64,000 nucleotides of DNA from Nocardia jiangxiensis NBRC 101359. GTDB lineage: Bacteria; Actinomycetota; Actinomycetes; Mycobacteriales; Mycobacteriaceae. Every line of letters begins with the position of its first letter. Position 1 is the first letter of the stretch. The stretch spans positions 1 to 64,000 of the forward strand of contig NZ_BAGB01000162.1 of NCBI RefSeq assembly GCF_000308615.1, read 5' to 3'. Below are positions 8,237 to 16,802 of the stretch, piece after piece. The notes below the pieces were generated by a model. That model did no database searches, was not told where the DNA came from, and was given only the letters and a program-made list of their open reading frames with translations. Position numbers and translations under genes: made by a program.

Positions 8237-10660
8237 TTAGCGACCGCTGTTATGCGGTTGTTGGTTATCGTTTTGTCGGTGGTCGCCGGTGATGTCGCCG
8301 TAGCCTTCTCGCATCGCGGTTTGGTGGCCGTCGGCGTACCCGATCTGATTGAACAGAGTGGTGACTGCGCTGGCCGGATTGGTTTCGTGCGGGTTTGATG
8401 GATTGTATGGTATGGATTGAATTTCTGACCACGACTTCAGATTTCCGTTATTGTCGAAGAGTTCGGAGTAGTTCGAACGGAGATTATCTGGTATTTGCGT
8501 GTTGGCCAGTACGGCATAGGCTTGTTGGTCAAAATTTGGTGGGTTCAGTCCTATATTGTCGTTCGACGCGGTTGGTGCTGGCCCGATAATTGCTTCTTTG
8601 AGCGGATCGCCGCCGAGGCTGAGGACCTTCGATACTCCGTCGCTGAAGGGGAGATGTGCGGTGATTTTGTCGTCGCCATTGCCTATGGGGACGCTGGTTC
8701 CGATGATGCTTTTGATGGTGTCGTATGCCATCTTTTTGTGGTTGTATGAATCTTGTGCGACCTGATTGGTGTCTTTGGTATGGGCGCTGATCTCGTCCCG
8801 CAGACCTGAATCTACCAACCCTTGTAGTTGGCCTGCGTTGTACAGGTGGTCGCGCGCGTTCAGAGCGTTAGGGTCGCGGCCGTATTCCACTTGCTGCTGC
8901 AATGCTGAGGCCAGGGCGTGGGCGTTGAAGTTCTTCCCGGCTTCGTCGTCCGTGTTCATCAATGCGAAGATGTTTTTCGATCCGGTGAACGTGTTCGGCG
9001 ACGAGGGGTCTGTCCAGCTATTGCCGGTGGAGTCGGTGACCTTGAAGCCATCGGGAGACGGGTGCGTCGAGTTGGTGAGGTCGTTGACGTATGGGCTCAA
9101 GCTGGTCGAAAGAGACTGCATGAGTTTGGGATTCAACTGGCCAGCGGTGTTGTGGTCAGTGCCAGGAATGTCGTAGAGCTTCCACTTGTCGTCGCCTCCT
9201 GCGATATGGCTGGGCGTGTTGTCGCTGGCTGCGAACTGTGCAAACGAGTTCATGATCGCCGATTGACGATGAGCAGCAGCAACATCCACCGGATTATGAG
9301 GATCGACAGCGGCCGGGTTGTTGTCACCGAAGTTGAACAACGTCGAGACGGCTTGACCTTTGTCCGTCCACTGATGAGTAAGGGCGTCGTGGTAGAACTG
9401 CTCGTTCGGCTTGCCGTCGGTGCCCACAACAAGGTGCTGCACTGCTGATTTGTCGTCGCCGACGGCGCTGAAGAACGGCTCGGTGACGGCGGGATGCTCA
9501 CCGGCCCCCTTCCCATCGACCGCGAACCCGACCTGGCTGTGGTCAGGCGATTGCTCCCAACTGGTTTGCGCGTTCAGGTATTTCGCGCCGACGTCGAGGA
9601 CTTTCTTGTCCAGCTCGCTGCCGGATCGAAGGCCGGGATCCGCCGCACCGGCGATCTTCGCAATCACCTGGTTGTCGGCGACGCCGTTGAGGTTGATGCT
9701 CTCGGTGACGCCGCTCTGGTTGTAGTGCCAGTCTGTGCTGACCAGGTCTTTGCGGTCCAATGACTGCTGAATCTTCTTCGGTAGCAGGTTTTCCGCGCCG
9801 TGTTCAGGTATCGCCGGGTTGTCCTTGACTCCGGAGGTGACGGTGTTGGTGGAGATCAGCTGGAGCGAGTTCGCGAGACCTTTCTGCGCATCCGATGGCA
9901 GCGTGTTCATGATCTGCTGAATTTCCTGGGGGCTCTTCCCGTCGAGCGACCGGCTGAGCTGGTTGATGTACTCCATCTGTGAGGCCGGGATGGTCACCGT
10001 GTTCCCGCTGTGCAGTGCCGCGAGTTGTTCGGGGGACAGGTGGCCGGCGTCGATCAGGCGTTGGATCTCGGCCTGGGACAGGTGCTGAGGATCTTTGCCG
10101 AGTTGATCGCCGTCTTTCTTGCCTTGGTCGGCTCCGAGTGCCGCAGGTGCCGCGAAGGCTATCGCCAGGCCGTTGCGGGCGTTGTTCAACGTGTCGCGAA
10201 CGCTGATATCTGCAGACATGGCGTCGTGGACTGCACCCTGTAGGTCGCGGTTCATCGTGGCCATCCGCGACAGTTCGTCATTGCTAATGGTCCCGCTGCG
10301 GCCGACGGTCAGGCTTATCGGGGCGACTGTCCAGCCGTTGTGGTCGCACTCGGCCAGTAGTCCGCGGGCACGGCGCAGCGGTGCGTCGATCGAATCATGG
10401 CCCTGCCGAGCCTGTTTGGCCACTGCGCTCAGCTTGTCCGCCAGCGCCTGGACCGCTTTGAGGTCCCCTGTTGCGCGGTCATGGGCTGCTTGCGCGGTCT
10501 TGCCTTCCCAGAAGGCGCCGTCCACCTTCGTGACAGCGTCGACGTAGCGTTGAAATACTTGTTCCAGACCAGCGCCGATCTGGTCCCACTCGTCGGCCCA
10601 GTTGTTGAGGGTGCCGGGGTTGGCTGTGCGCACCCAGTCCAGGGGTGAGTTCGGGCTCAT
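8237..10660 (-). CDS. TPR-repeat-region-type large protein with N-terminal ESX-like helical domain
   Basis: This 807-residue protein resembles the mycobacterial 'TPR repeat region-containing' proteins found next to small ESX-like genes. Residues 1-110 form a helical hairpin with FWEGKTAQAAHD, close to a WxG turn. About 190-290 is Gln/Ser rich with LSPEQLAALHSG. A central alpha/beta region follows, and the last 70 residues repeat the module of the neighbouring lipoprotein. It has no signal peptide, so export, if any, would be by ESX. Its start overlaps the stop of the small partner gene by four bases, indicating coupled production. Its biochemical role is unknown. Confidence 0.7.
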   Translation of the reverse strand: MSPNSPLDWVRTANPGTLNNWADEWDQIGAGLEQVFQRYVDAVTKVDGAFWEGKTAQAAHDRATGDLKAVQALADKLSAVAKQARQGHDSIDAPLRRARGLLAECDHNGWTVAPISLTVGRSGTISNDELSRMATMNRDLQGAVHDAMSADISVRDTLNNARNGLAIAFAAPAALGADQGKKDGDQLGKDPQHLSQAEIQRLIDAGHLSPEQLAALHSGNTVTIPASQMEYINQLSRSLDGKSPQEIQQIMNTLPSDAQKGLANSLQLISTNTVTSGVKDNPAIPEHGAENLLPKKIQQSLDRKDLVSTDWHYNQSGVTESINLNGVADNQVIAKIAGAADPGLRSGSELDKKVLDVGAKYLNAQTSWEQSPDHSQVGFAVDGKGAGEHPAVTEPFFSAVGDDKSAVQHLVVGTDGKPNEQFYHDALTHQWTDKGQAVSTLFNFGDNNPAAVDPHNPVDVAAAHRQSAIMNSFAQFAASDNTPSHIAGGDDKWKLYDIPGTDHNTAGQLNPKLMQSLSTSLSPYVNDLTNSTHPSPDGFKVTDSTGNSWTDPSSPNTFTGSKNIFALMNTDDEAGKNFNAHALASALQQQVEYGRDPNALNARDHLYNAGQLQGLVDSGLRDEISAHTKDTNQVAQDSYNHKKMAYDTIKSIIGTSVPIGNGDDKITAHLPFSDGVSKVLSLGGDPLKEAIIGPAPTASNDNIGLNPPNFDQQAYAVLANTQIPDNLRSNYSELFDNNGNLKSWSEIQSIPYNPSNPHETNPASAVTTLFNQIGYADGHQTAMREGYGDITGDHRQNDNQQPHNSGR

Positions 10661-10986
10661 TTCGAGGTGTCCGGGGTCCAGTCGCCGGTGGCGCTCTTGT
10701 AGAGGGCGATCAGTGAGTCGGCAGCCTTGTCGTCCTGTGATTTGAATTGCGCGGCAACGGAAGTCATGACGTCGCCTGTCTCGTCCAGGCGAGCCTTGGC
10801 GGTGGGTAGTAGCGCGTTGGTGATCAAGTCGCGAGTGATCTGGGCAGCTGCGGTTCCGGACAACAGTGGGTCGGTCGCGTTCGGATCCGGGGGAGTCTTC
10901 CCCTTCACGTTCGCCGCGTCCTTCGCGAGACTACGCACAGTCGTTGCGAGCTTGCCCAGGTTCTCCAGATCGACTTTGAAGCTCAT
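10657..10986 (-). CDS. Small WXG100-like partner of the TPR-region protein
   Basis: A 109-residue helical protein starting at ATG 10986 (MSFKVDLENLGKL), chosen because a GGGGGG ribosome binding site lies just upstream; an in-frame start at 11028 would add 14 unlikely residues. It lacks a WxG motif but ends in a Tyr/Trp-containing tail (ALYKSATGDW). Mycobacterial TPR-region genes are preceded by comparable small proteins. It probably heterodimerises with the N-terminal hairpin of the downstream product; this is inference from gene order and shape. Confidence 0.65.
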   Translation of the reverse strand: MSFKVDLENLGKLATTVRSLAKDAANVKGKTPPDPNATDPLLSGTAAAQITRDLITNALLPTAKARLDETGDVMTSVAAQFKSQDDKAADSLIALYKSATGDWTPDTSK

Positions 10987-11145
10987 CAGCCCCCCACGGT
11001 GCGACAATTCGTACCCAACTGACATCAAACGCTATCGCACCCGCCTGCATACTGTCGAGAAGAGTGATCTTGTAACGAGCTCGATGCTGCGGGGTTCCGG
11101 CGGTGAACAACAGCGGCGTTGCCGTGGGTGAGGCTCCTCTCGCCG

Positions 11146-11610
11146 TCACCCTTGATCGCGGGAATCATGTTGCGGTGCAGGGTAGGTGAAGCTCGGCAGC
11201 CTCCGCATGCCACCGCTGATTTCAATCGCCAGGTCGGTGTAGGCGGTAGCGAGTTCTGCCAGCCTCTGCCACAGGAAATGACGGTTCGGTTCGTTACTGC
11301 CCTGGTCCAGCGCGGTACGTGCCTCGATGTAGTACCGGGCGAAACGGTCGAGGACCATACCGACGGACTCGCAATTCATGTACGCCGCCCCGAAAGGCTG
11401 TGGCATGTGTGCTGATACCCAGCGGTCGACAGCGTGCACCAAATCCTCACGCGCATGGTCGATTTCAGCAAGCTCACGCAGGTCTGCTGTTTGCCTTCTC
11501 CTGTGAAGGTGGCCCAGTTCCGACGCGGCTTGCAGAACCGGGTGTTGGACCTGCGCTGATCCGGCGAATGCTTCCAGGAGCCGATCCTTCGACGGCAGTC
11601 TCACCCTCAT
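11146..11610 (-). CDS. DUF4254-type protein
   Basis: A 154-residue soluble protein matching the nocardial DUF4254 pattern: MRVRLPSKDRLLEAFAG at the N-terminus, then ELAEIDHAREDLVHAVDRWV and the MPQPFGAAYMNCESVGMV core, ending with LAIEISGGMRRLP. Function is unknown. ATG 11610 has a GGAGGCGGAG site. The frame stays open upstream to a GTG at 11853 that overlaps the preceding gene's stop. Translation of 11611-11853 (VTEHFYRDAVRND...) looks protein-like at first and then becomes Arg/Ser rich, so a separate small gene that has lost its own stop is more likely than a real N-terminal extension. Confidence 0.75.
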   Translation of the reverse strand: MRVRLPSKDRLLEAFAGSAQVQHPVLQAASELGHLHRRRQTADLRELAEIDHAREDLVHAVDRWVSAHMPQPFGAAYMNCESVGMVLDRFARYYIEARTALDQGSNEPNRHFLWQRLAELATAYTDLAIEISGGMRRLPSFTYPAPQHDSRDQG

Positions 11611-11849
11611 CGCTCCGCCTCCAACGTAGTGCGGTGTTGGTGACCATCGCCGGGTGCGTGATCGGTCATCGCGGGGTCCCTTCCTCTGGGGAGGCTGTTG
11701 ATTCGGGAGTGAGAAGTGGTGATCGTGAGGGTGTCGGAGAGTGTCGATGAGGTTGTCGAGTGCTTGCAGAAGCCGCTGGCCTGCAGGGCCGGTCTGGGGT
11801 TCCTCGTACTCGGCGTCGTTCCGGACGGCGTCGCGGTAGAAGTGCTCGG

Positions 11850-12671
11850 TCACTGGTCGTGTCCGTCCGGCGGTGCGGCGCTGATTCTCAAGCCGGGCAC
11901 GAGTCGGCGGAGCTCGTGCAGAGACAGTCCGAATAGCGTGATGATCCAGACGGGGACGGTGCCGTCGGCGGGAAGTGCCTGTCGGACCATGACATCGCGA
12001 GCCCGGCGCGCAGCGACGAACTCGATCGAAGCGGCGATCATCGCTGTCGTCGCATCGCGCTCCCCGGCCCGCAGCGCGACTTCGGCCGCCTGCAACGTGG
12101 CGCGGGCTGCGGTCACGCGCGCCACGACGGCAGCGATCTGGTCTCTGGGCACACGGCAGTCGGGCACCGGAGTCAGGGCTCCATCGAGCTTGGTCGCTTG
12201 TCGCCCACGCTGTTTGGCCCGGCAGGTGTCTTCCTCGCAGTGGCGGTGGATGTGTGCCAACATGCGGCCAAGGGCTGCGGAAATCGGCCCAGGATCGATG
12301 CGGCAATAGAGGAACGGCACCTCGACCACCGAAGGCGACGAGGCCGAAATGATGGACCGGTGAATGAGGTCTTCGGCGTTGGCGGTGGTCGAAGTCTCGG
12401 TCTTCAACCGCTCCACCGCAGCGCGTAGGACGCGGCACTCGTCAAGCGAGTGATCATGATGGATCTCGGCCAGCTCACGGGCGCGGGCGGTAGACAACGG
12501 GTCGAGCAACTCGACCCGGCACAAGTCCTCCGCGAATCGACTGTCGGTGGTGACGAACATGTGCGAATACAACGGATCAGTCACCGCGATCACCACCCCG
12601 GCGGCGAGAATGCCGATTCCGGGCCTGGCGGAATCGCATTGCCCTGCGCACGTACAGACCCGTCCGCACAC
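11850..12671 (-). CDS. Hypothetical Cys-containing protein, possibly 5' frameshifted
   Basis: I do not recognise this 273-residue protein. The N-terminus has clustered cysteines (CGRVCTCAGQC), followed by a hydrophobic stretch, a long helical middle, HIHRHCEEDTCRAKQ and a hydrophobic C-terminal segment (WIITLFGLSLHELRRL). The assigned GTG 12671 comes immediately after an in-frame stop. An ATG at 12726, overlapping the upstream gene's stop as ATGA, encodes a protein-like MTLTPQLHGIVRTDPRVL in another frame. Removing one base near 12672 would join the two, so the gene may carry a 1-nt frameshift or sequence error. The next start (GTG 11853) overlaps its stop. Confidence 0.55.
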   Translation of the reverse strand: MCGRVCTCAGQCDSARPGIGILAAGVVIAVTDPLYSHMFVTTDSRFAEDLCRVELLDPLSTARARELAEIHHDHSLDECRVLRAAVERLKTETSTTANAEDLIHRSIISASSPSVVEVPFLYCRIDPGPISAALGRMLAHIHRHCEEDTCRAKQRGRQATKLDGALTPVPDCRVPRDQIAAVVARVTAARATLQAAEVALRAGERDATTAMIAASIEFVAARRARDVMVRQALPADGTVPVWIITLFGLSLHELRRLVPGLRISAAPPDGHDQ

Positions 12672-12722
12672 TCAGGACTCGCGGGTCGGTTCGCACGATT
12701 CCGTGCAATTGCGGAGTGAGCG

Positions 12723-13760
12723 TCATCGCAGATCCCCTCTCGCGCAGGGCCTTTCAGGGACCTGTCGACGTCCATGCGGGGCATCGGGCAGCGATGAGGT
12801 GTCGGAATCGGCCAGCGGCAGCACACACCAAGTGACGGTGCCGCCGGTGGCGGAGTTGCGCCGCGTTACCCATGAACAGCGTTGATGTAGAACCGCGGGA
12901 ACGGGTTCCTCGGTATGGTTCTCGGATTCATGCACGTCGATGACCAGCGTGTGTGCGGTCCGCAGCAACCGGACGCGTATCTCGTCCAGCACATCCTGCG
13001 GCTCCGCCGAAATCCTGCGCCCCATCAATTCGCGAAGAACCGTCTCGGCGTCAGCCAGCAGATAGCTCAATCCGGCCTGCGACAGGTACCACCATGCCTT
13101 CAAAGACGCGACTTCGAGGGCCGAGGCGAATGCCTTCACCCGGAACTCGCCGACCAGAATTGAGATCATCTCGGTTTGCGGTCCGGCTGCCTCGATGGCG
13201 GGCGGACGGTCTTCGTGCCAGCACAACACGCGGACAACGGGTTGCATACGCGAAAGCTGTTGCAGCAGAGACGATCTGGAATGGGCCAGTCCGTCGAGAT
13301 GCTCCGGGCCCGGAACGATGACACTGCCGCCACCGACACGGCGCAGCTCGGCCAGCAACGCCTGCCACGCGACCGCACGGACGCTGCGTCGTCCCGACTC
13401 GAGCAACCGCTGAACATCGACGCCCCGCTGCTCTGCGAGATTGGCGAATCGCGGCATCATCTGCCCGCCCAAGCAACGGTCCACTCCAACGAGCAACGAC
13501 CACAACACGTCCACTGGTGGAGCTGGCTCGATGAAGACCTGCCGGACTTGATTATCGAGTTCCGTCGCGACTTGCCCGATTCGCTCGTGCGCCTCTCGCC
13601 AGCTGTACCGCAGCAAAGACGGTTGCATGTACCCGTAGAGCCGCTCGGCGACCATGGTTTGCGCCCCTCGGACGGTGTGTAGCGCCGAGCTATCGGCAGT
13701 TCTGCCAGGTCGTAGGGGGTCAGCTGAGACGAGACGCGCGTGTTCCGCCGTTACCGGCAT
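12723..13760 (-). CDS. Hypothetical protein, first gene of a minus-strand operon
   Basis: A 345-residue soluble protein starting at ATG 13760 (MPVTAEHARLVSADPL); the open frame extends upstream without a better start. A central segment around VAWQALLAELRRVGGGSVIVPGPEHLDGL has the strand-turn-helix look of a resolvase-like or Rossmann fold, but no catalytic serine motif is visible. The C-terminal part includes VLRELMGRRISAEPQDVLDEIRVRLLR. Its stop overlaps a downstream ATG. It is divergent from the XRE regulator, and palindromes lie between them. Function unknown. Confidence 0.6.
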   Translation of the reverse strand: MPVTAEHARLVSADPLRPGRTADSSALHTVRGAQTMVAERLYGYMQPSLLRYSWREAHERIGQVATELDNQVRQVFIEPAPPVDVLWSLLVGVDRCLGGQMMPRFANLAEQRGVDVQRLLESGRRSVRAVAWQALLAELRRVGGGSVIVPGPEHLDGLAHSRSSLLQQLSRMQPVVRVLCWHEDRPPAIEAAGPQTEMISILVGEFRVKAFASALEVASLKAWWYLSQAGLSYLLADAETVLRELMGRRISAEPQDVLDEIRVRLLRTAHTLVIDVHESENHTEEPVPAVLHQRCSWVTRRNSATGGTVTWCVLPLADSDTSSLPDAPHGRRQVPERPCARGDLR

Positions 13761-13826
13761 GGCAATCACCACCCTGCTGTTTCCGAAGATTCCTCTTCGA
13801 ATGTTGGTTGGTATGGATGTGTTACT

Positions 13827-13840
13827 TGCATCGCGATGCA
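13827..13840. promoter_or_regulatory. Perfect 14-bp palindrome, operator candidate
   Basis: TGCATCGCGATGCA reads the same on both strands and lies between the divergent hypothetical operon and the XRE regulator gene. It sits 12 bp from a second inverted repeat, so the pair may be a two-site operator. The function is inferred from position. Confidence 0.45.
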
Positions 13841-13851
13841 TCGGTACTGTA

Positions 13852-13869
13852 GCTGGTATGTATACCAGC
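13852..13869. promoter_or_regulatory. 8-bp inverted repeat, operator candidate
   Basis: GCTGGTAT and ATACCAGC are perfect inverted arms separated by GT, about 75 bp upstream of the XRE regulator start. XRE repressors commonly bind such sites in their own promoters, so autoregulation is plausible. Confidence 0.5.
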
Positions 13870-13942
13870 AGCAATACCTATCGCGATGTCGACCCAGAGG
13901 GGAGTTAGGGTGCTGGAACACGTGGTGGATATGGAGGAAGGC

Positions 13943-14821
13943 ATGACCGACCCGAGGTCCGACGGGGATCGTAGAGCTGATCCGAACGCGTTGCGGTTCC
14001 TGATCGGCCGTGAGCTCCGCGATGCACGTGAGCGTGCAAAGAAGTCGCAGCGTGAGGCGGCGGAGGTGCTCGACTGTACCCAGACGAAGATCAACTATCT
14101 GGAATCCGGCAGGAACCAGCAGCAACCGGAGGAGATCAAGGCTCTGCTGGCCTTCTATTCAGGCCACACGCAGATCGACCAGGTCCACATCGAGCGGCTG
14201 GCGTCACTTGCTGCGCAAGCCGATCAATCGAGCTGGCTCGCGCCTTTCGGGGACGTCTTCCCGAACTGGTTCAAGATCTTTGTCGGGCTGGAAGGTTTGG
14301 CGACCAAGGCGTTCAGCTACGAGCAGATGCTCCTGCCTGGACAGCTTCAGACCGCCGAGTACGCCGCAGCCCTGCTGGAGGGGAATCTTCGCGTAGCTCC
14401 GATGGATGCACCGCAGGTCGTTGCTGCCCGCATAGCGCGCCAGCGTGTCGCGGACGAGGCGGACCCGCTCCAATTCGTCGCGGTGATCGAGGAATATGTG
14501 CTTGATCGGATTGTCGGTGGACCGGCGGTGATGCGAGCGCAACTCGAGCATGTGCTCGCCCTCACGGAACGCGATAACGTCGAGATTCATGTGCTGCCCG
14601 TGAGCGTCACTGTGCACGACGGGCTCGACGGCGAGATCATGCTCCTGGACTTCGACCACGCGCAGAGCATCGGCTACATCGAGTACCCGGCCGGAGCCAT
14701 CTACGTGCAGCAACAGGACCAGATCGCACTCTATAAAATGGCTGCTGATCGGCTCTGCAAGGCCGCCCTGTCGGTATCGGAATCGGCGGAGGTCATCAGG
14801 AGCCGCATCGACACCCTCTGA
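13943..14821 (+). CDS. XRE-family regulator with DUF5753 domain
   Basis: This 292-residue protein has an N-terminal helix-turn-helix (about 15-70: RELRDARERAKKSQREAAEVLDCTQTKINYLESG, shown in part) and a long C-terminal DUF5753 ligand-type domain (FSYEQMLLPGQLQTAEYAAALL ... QIALYKMAADRL). Such proteins are paired with small DUF397 proteins in actinomycetes and regulate development or secondary functions. ATG 13943 is preferred because GGAGGAAG precedes it by a few bases. The DUF397 gene follows 18 bp downstream. Palindromes in the upstream divergent region are candidate operators. Confidence 0.88.
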   Translation: MTDPRSDGDRRADPNALRFLIGRELRDARERAKKSQREAAEVLDCTQTKINYLESGRNQQQPEEIKALLAFYSGHTQIDQVHIERLASLAAQADQSSWLAPFGDVFPNWFKIFVGLEGLATKAFSYEQMLLPGQLQTAEYAAALLEGNLRVAPMDAPQVVAARIARQRVADEADPLQFVAVIEEYVLDRIVGGPAVMRAQLEHVLALTERDNVEIHVLPVSVTVHDGLDGEIMLLDFDHAQSIGYIEYPAGAIYVQQQDQIALYKMAADRLCKAALSVSESAEVIRSRIDTL

Positions 14822-14839
14822 GCAGCTTTAGGAGTACCG

Positions 14840-15250
14840 GTGACCACCGACAACCGCCTCGAATGGCGGACATCCAGTTACAGCAGCAACGGCGAGAACT
14901 GTGTCGAGGTTGCCCCTGCGGCTGGCTGGCACGATTCGAAATCTGTAGCCGATGGTGGGGACCGCGCCAGCATTGCGTTCGAACAACAGCCTGTCTTTGT
15001 TCGGCACAGTAAGGTTCCCGAGGCTGGCGTCATCGAGTTCTCGCCCGCCTCCTGGATGGCCTTCATCCAGGAGGCCAGCGAAGGAACGCGCAGCCGAAAC
15101 GGCAGCGCCACTGTGACATTCGATGGAACCGACACGCTCGTCGAGGCGCGTGACACCGGCGTGCGCCTTCGATTCGACGACGGTGAGTGGGCTGCATTCC
15201 TCGCGGGAATCAAAGACGGCGAGTTCGACGTCGCGCGTTTCGCGCGGTAG
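14840..15250 (+). CDS. DUF397 protein with a tandem or degenerate second domain
   Basis: A 136-residue protein. Residues 5-60 match DUF397 (EWRTSSYSSNGENCVEVAP ... VFVRHSK). The C-terminal part carries a second similar ending (DTGVRLRFDDGEWAAFLAGIKDGEFD). DUF397 proteins act with adjacent XRE-DUF5753 regulators, in some systems as antagonists. The start is GTG 14840, after AGGAGTACCG. It is longer than the usual 60-80 residues, consistent with a partial duplication. Confidence 0.82.
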   Translation: MTTDNRLEWRTSSYSSNGENCVEVAPAAGWHDSKSVADGGDRASIAFEQQPVFVRHSKVPEAGVIEFSPASWMAFIQEASEGTRSRNGSATVTFDGTDTLVEARDTGVRLRFDDGEWAAFLAGIKDGEFDVARFAR

Positions 15251-15611
15251 CGCGCTTGTAAGCGTCTCCGAACGCTGCGGAATCTCGGAACATTTGACGG
15301 TGACAGCAGCGATCCCGCCACGGTTCCGAGATGCCGTCCCTGTCGGTGTACTCGAAGGTTCAAGGCCGGGCATGCGCATGTGACTCTCACCGATGATGGC
15401 TACCGACATATGCGCTGATCTGCTGGTTGCAGTCGTGTCTGGCCGGAGTTCGCAGCGATAGTTGATCATTGGCGGCGTGAGCACCTGGTCGGCGGTGGCA
15501 TTATCCAGCGCCTCCAGCCATAGGTGGTGGCGGTCAGGAGACAGGCGCTGTCTGTGGCCAACCACGTTGAGACTGGCCAACTATCGCTGCGCGTCACAGC
15601 GCATGTGATGG
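15251..15611. other. Intergenic stretch holding a pair of 14-bp inverted repeats
   Basis: No convincing gene is present. CGCAGCGATAGTTG at 15451-15464 is repeated in perfect inverted orientation at 15578-15591, enclosing 113 bp. This resembles the ends of a tiny non-autonomous element, or alternatively a long-loop regulatory structure. A minus-strand reading across it (LWLEALDNATADQVLTPP) looks protein-like, so a decayed gene is also possible. Confidence 0.4.
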
Positions 15612-16412
15612 TTAGCCTGTGTCGGTTCGCGGCCAGGCGAGGAAGCCGCGAATTTCGGGGACGTCGGTGAGTTCGGTGAGCTGGACGTTGAGGGTGTAGG
15701 GCTGGTTGGTGACCGGGTCGCGCAGGTGCAGGGGCTGTTGGGTGCAGCGGCCGTGGGAGACGTGAATGTCGTTGTGCCAGTGGTGGTTGAAGGTCTCGTT
15801 ATGTGAGAGCTGTTCGTACATGCTGGCCACGCGAGGGCTGTCGCGGTAGCGGCCGAACGCGCCGCGCAGTGTGCTTACGAACCAGTGTGCTTCGCGGCCG
15901 GGGTGTATGAGCACGGATTCGGCTGGCGAGGGCTCGGGCGCCGGTGGTAGCGACCACAGCGCGAGGTTGTCGTCTGTGGCCCATGCCCCGGCGCGGGGGA
16001 AGAGCCCGAAGAACGTGCTGTTGGCGGTGAGGATGTTCCACAGCGGGTCGAGGTAGGCCAGGGCGATGCCGGATGGGTCGAGCCGGGTCAGCAGTTGTAG
16101 GCGTTCGGGTGTGCTGATGCGTTTGCGGAGTTCCTGCATCGGTGGCAGGGGTACTGATGGTCGGGACAGGTCCGTGGTGAGGCGGGCTTGTGCGTCGTCC
16201 ATGCGGTATCCGGTGATGAGGTTGTCCAGGTATTCCTGGCTGGGGACTTGTCTGTGGTTCTCGATGTCTTTCAGGTAGTAGAAGCTGATGCCTGTGGCTT
16301 CGGCGGCTTGGGGCCGGCTGAGGCCGTGGTGCTCGCGGATCGCGCGTGCCCAGCAGGCTAGGCAGATCACGGTGCAGGGCTCGGAGTAGGCCCCACCGCG
16401 TTCGGTGTTCAT
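15612..16412 (-). CDS. MmyB-like XRE-family transcription regulator
   Basis: This is a 266-residue DNA-binding regulator. The helix-turn-helix is at about 20-75 (IREHHGLSRPQAAEATGISFYYLKDIE). The C-terminal MmyB-like ligand-binding domain contains LAYLDPLWNILTANSTFFGLFP and SMYEQLSHNETFNHHWHNDIHVSHG. Members of this family sit beside metabolic genes and may sense fatty acids or other ligands. There is no adjacent target in the same direction. It is transcribed toward the DUF397 gene. Confidence 0.85.
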   Translation of the reverse strand: MNTERGGAYSEPCTVICLACWARAIREHHGLSRPQAAEATGISFYYLKDIENHRQVPSQEYLDNLITGYRMDDAQARLTTDLSRPSVPLPPMQELRKRISTPERLQLLTRLDPSGIALAYLDPLWNILTANSTFFGLFPRAGAWATDDNLALWSLPPAPEPSPAESVLIHPGREAHWFVSTLRGAFGRYRDSPRVASMYEQLSHNETFNHHWHNDIHVSHGRCTQQPLHLRDPVTNQPYTLNVQLTELTDVPEIRGFLAWPRTDTG

Positions 16413-16802
16413 TGGTCAAACCCCCTATTGTCAGGTCTTCCGTTCACGATCTCCAGACGGATATGCTGAAGAGTTGATCTCCCCCCGGAGACTCTTCAAT
16501 AGGTATCAGACCTAGATCGTCGGGGCAATACTATTCCGACCGGAACTTTTGATAGCTGATAAGTAGCTGATTGTGTAGTTGGCGCCCAGCTTGTGGCGTG
16601 TGTCACATCATCCCGTTTGAGGGAAAAAATTTGCAGGGGGACGCTGTCCTCCCTTTCTTATATTGGTGCAGGTTGTTGACTGTCTGGTGGATTTAATTGT
16701 GAAAGGGGGGATAAATTCCCCCGTCGAAGGGTCTAGCGCGACAGCGTGTTTCGTGTGTTGGATGAAGGTAGTTCATCACTCCACATGGAAGGGAAGAATC
16801 TC
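16413..16802. other. Intergenic region, promoter side of the MmyB-like gene
   Basis: About 390 bp with lower GC than its surroundings. It contains ATGAACACCG... start context for the minus-strand regulator at its left edge and AT-rich tracts (GAGGGAAAAAATTTGC near 16620). No gene longer than 37 codons is convincing on either strand. It probably marks a junction between the chromosome-like left part and the conjugative region. Confidence 0.35.

Noticed and set aside
11146..12438. A 430-codon minus-strand open frame
   Set aside because: Its first 60 percent is Arg/His/Pro-rich shadow of the 273-residue gene; only the DUF4254 part from 11610 is a recognisable protein.
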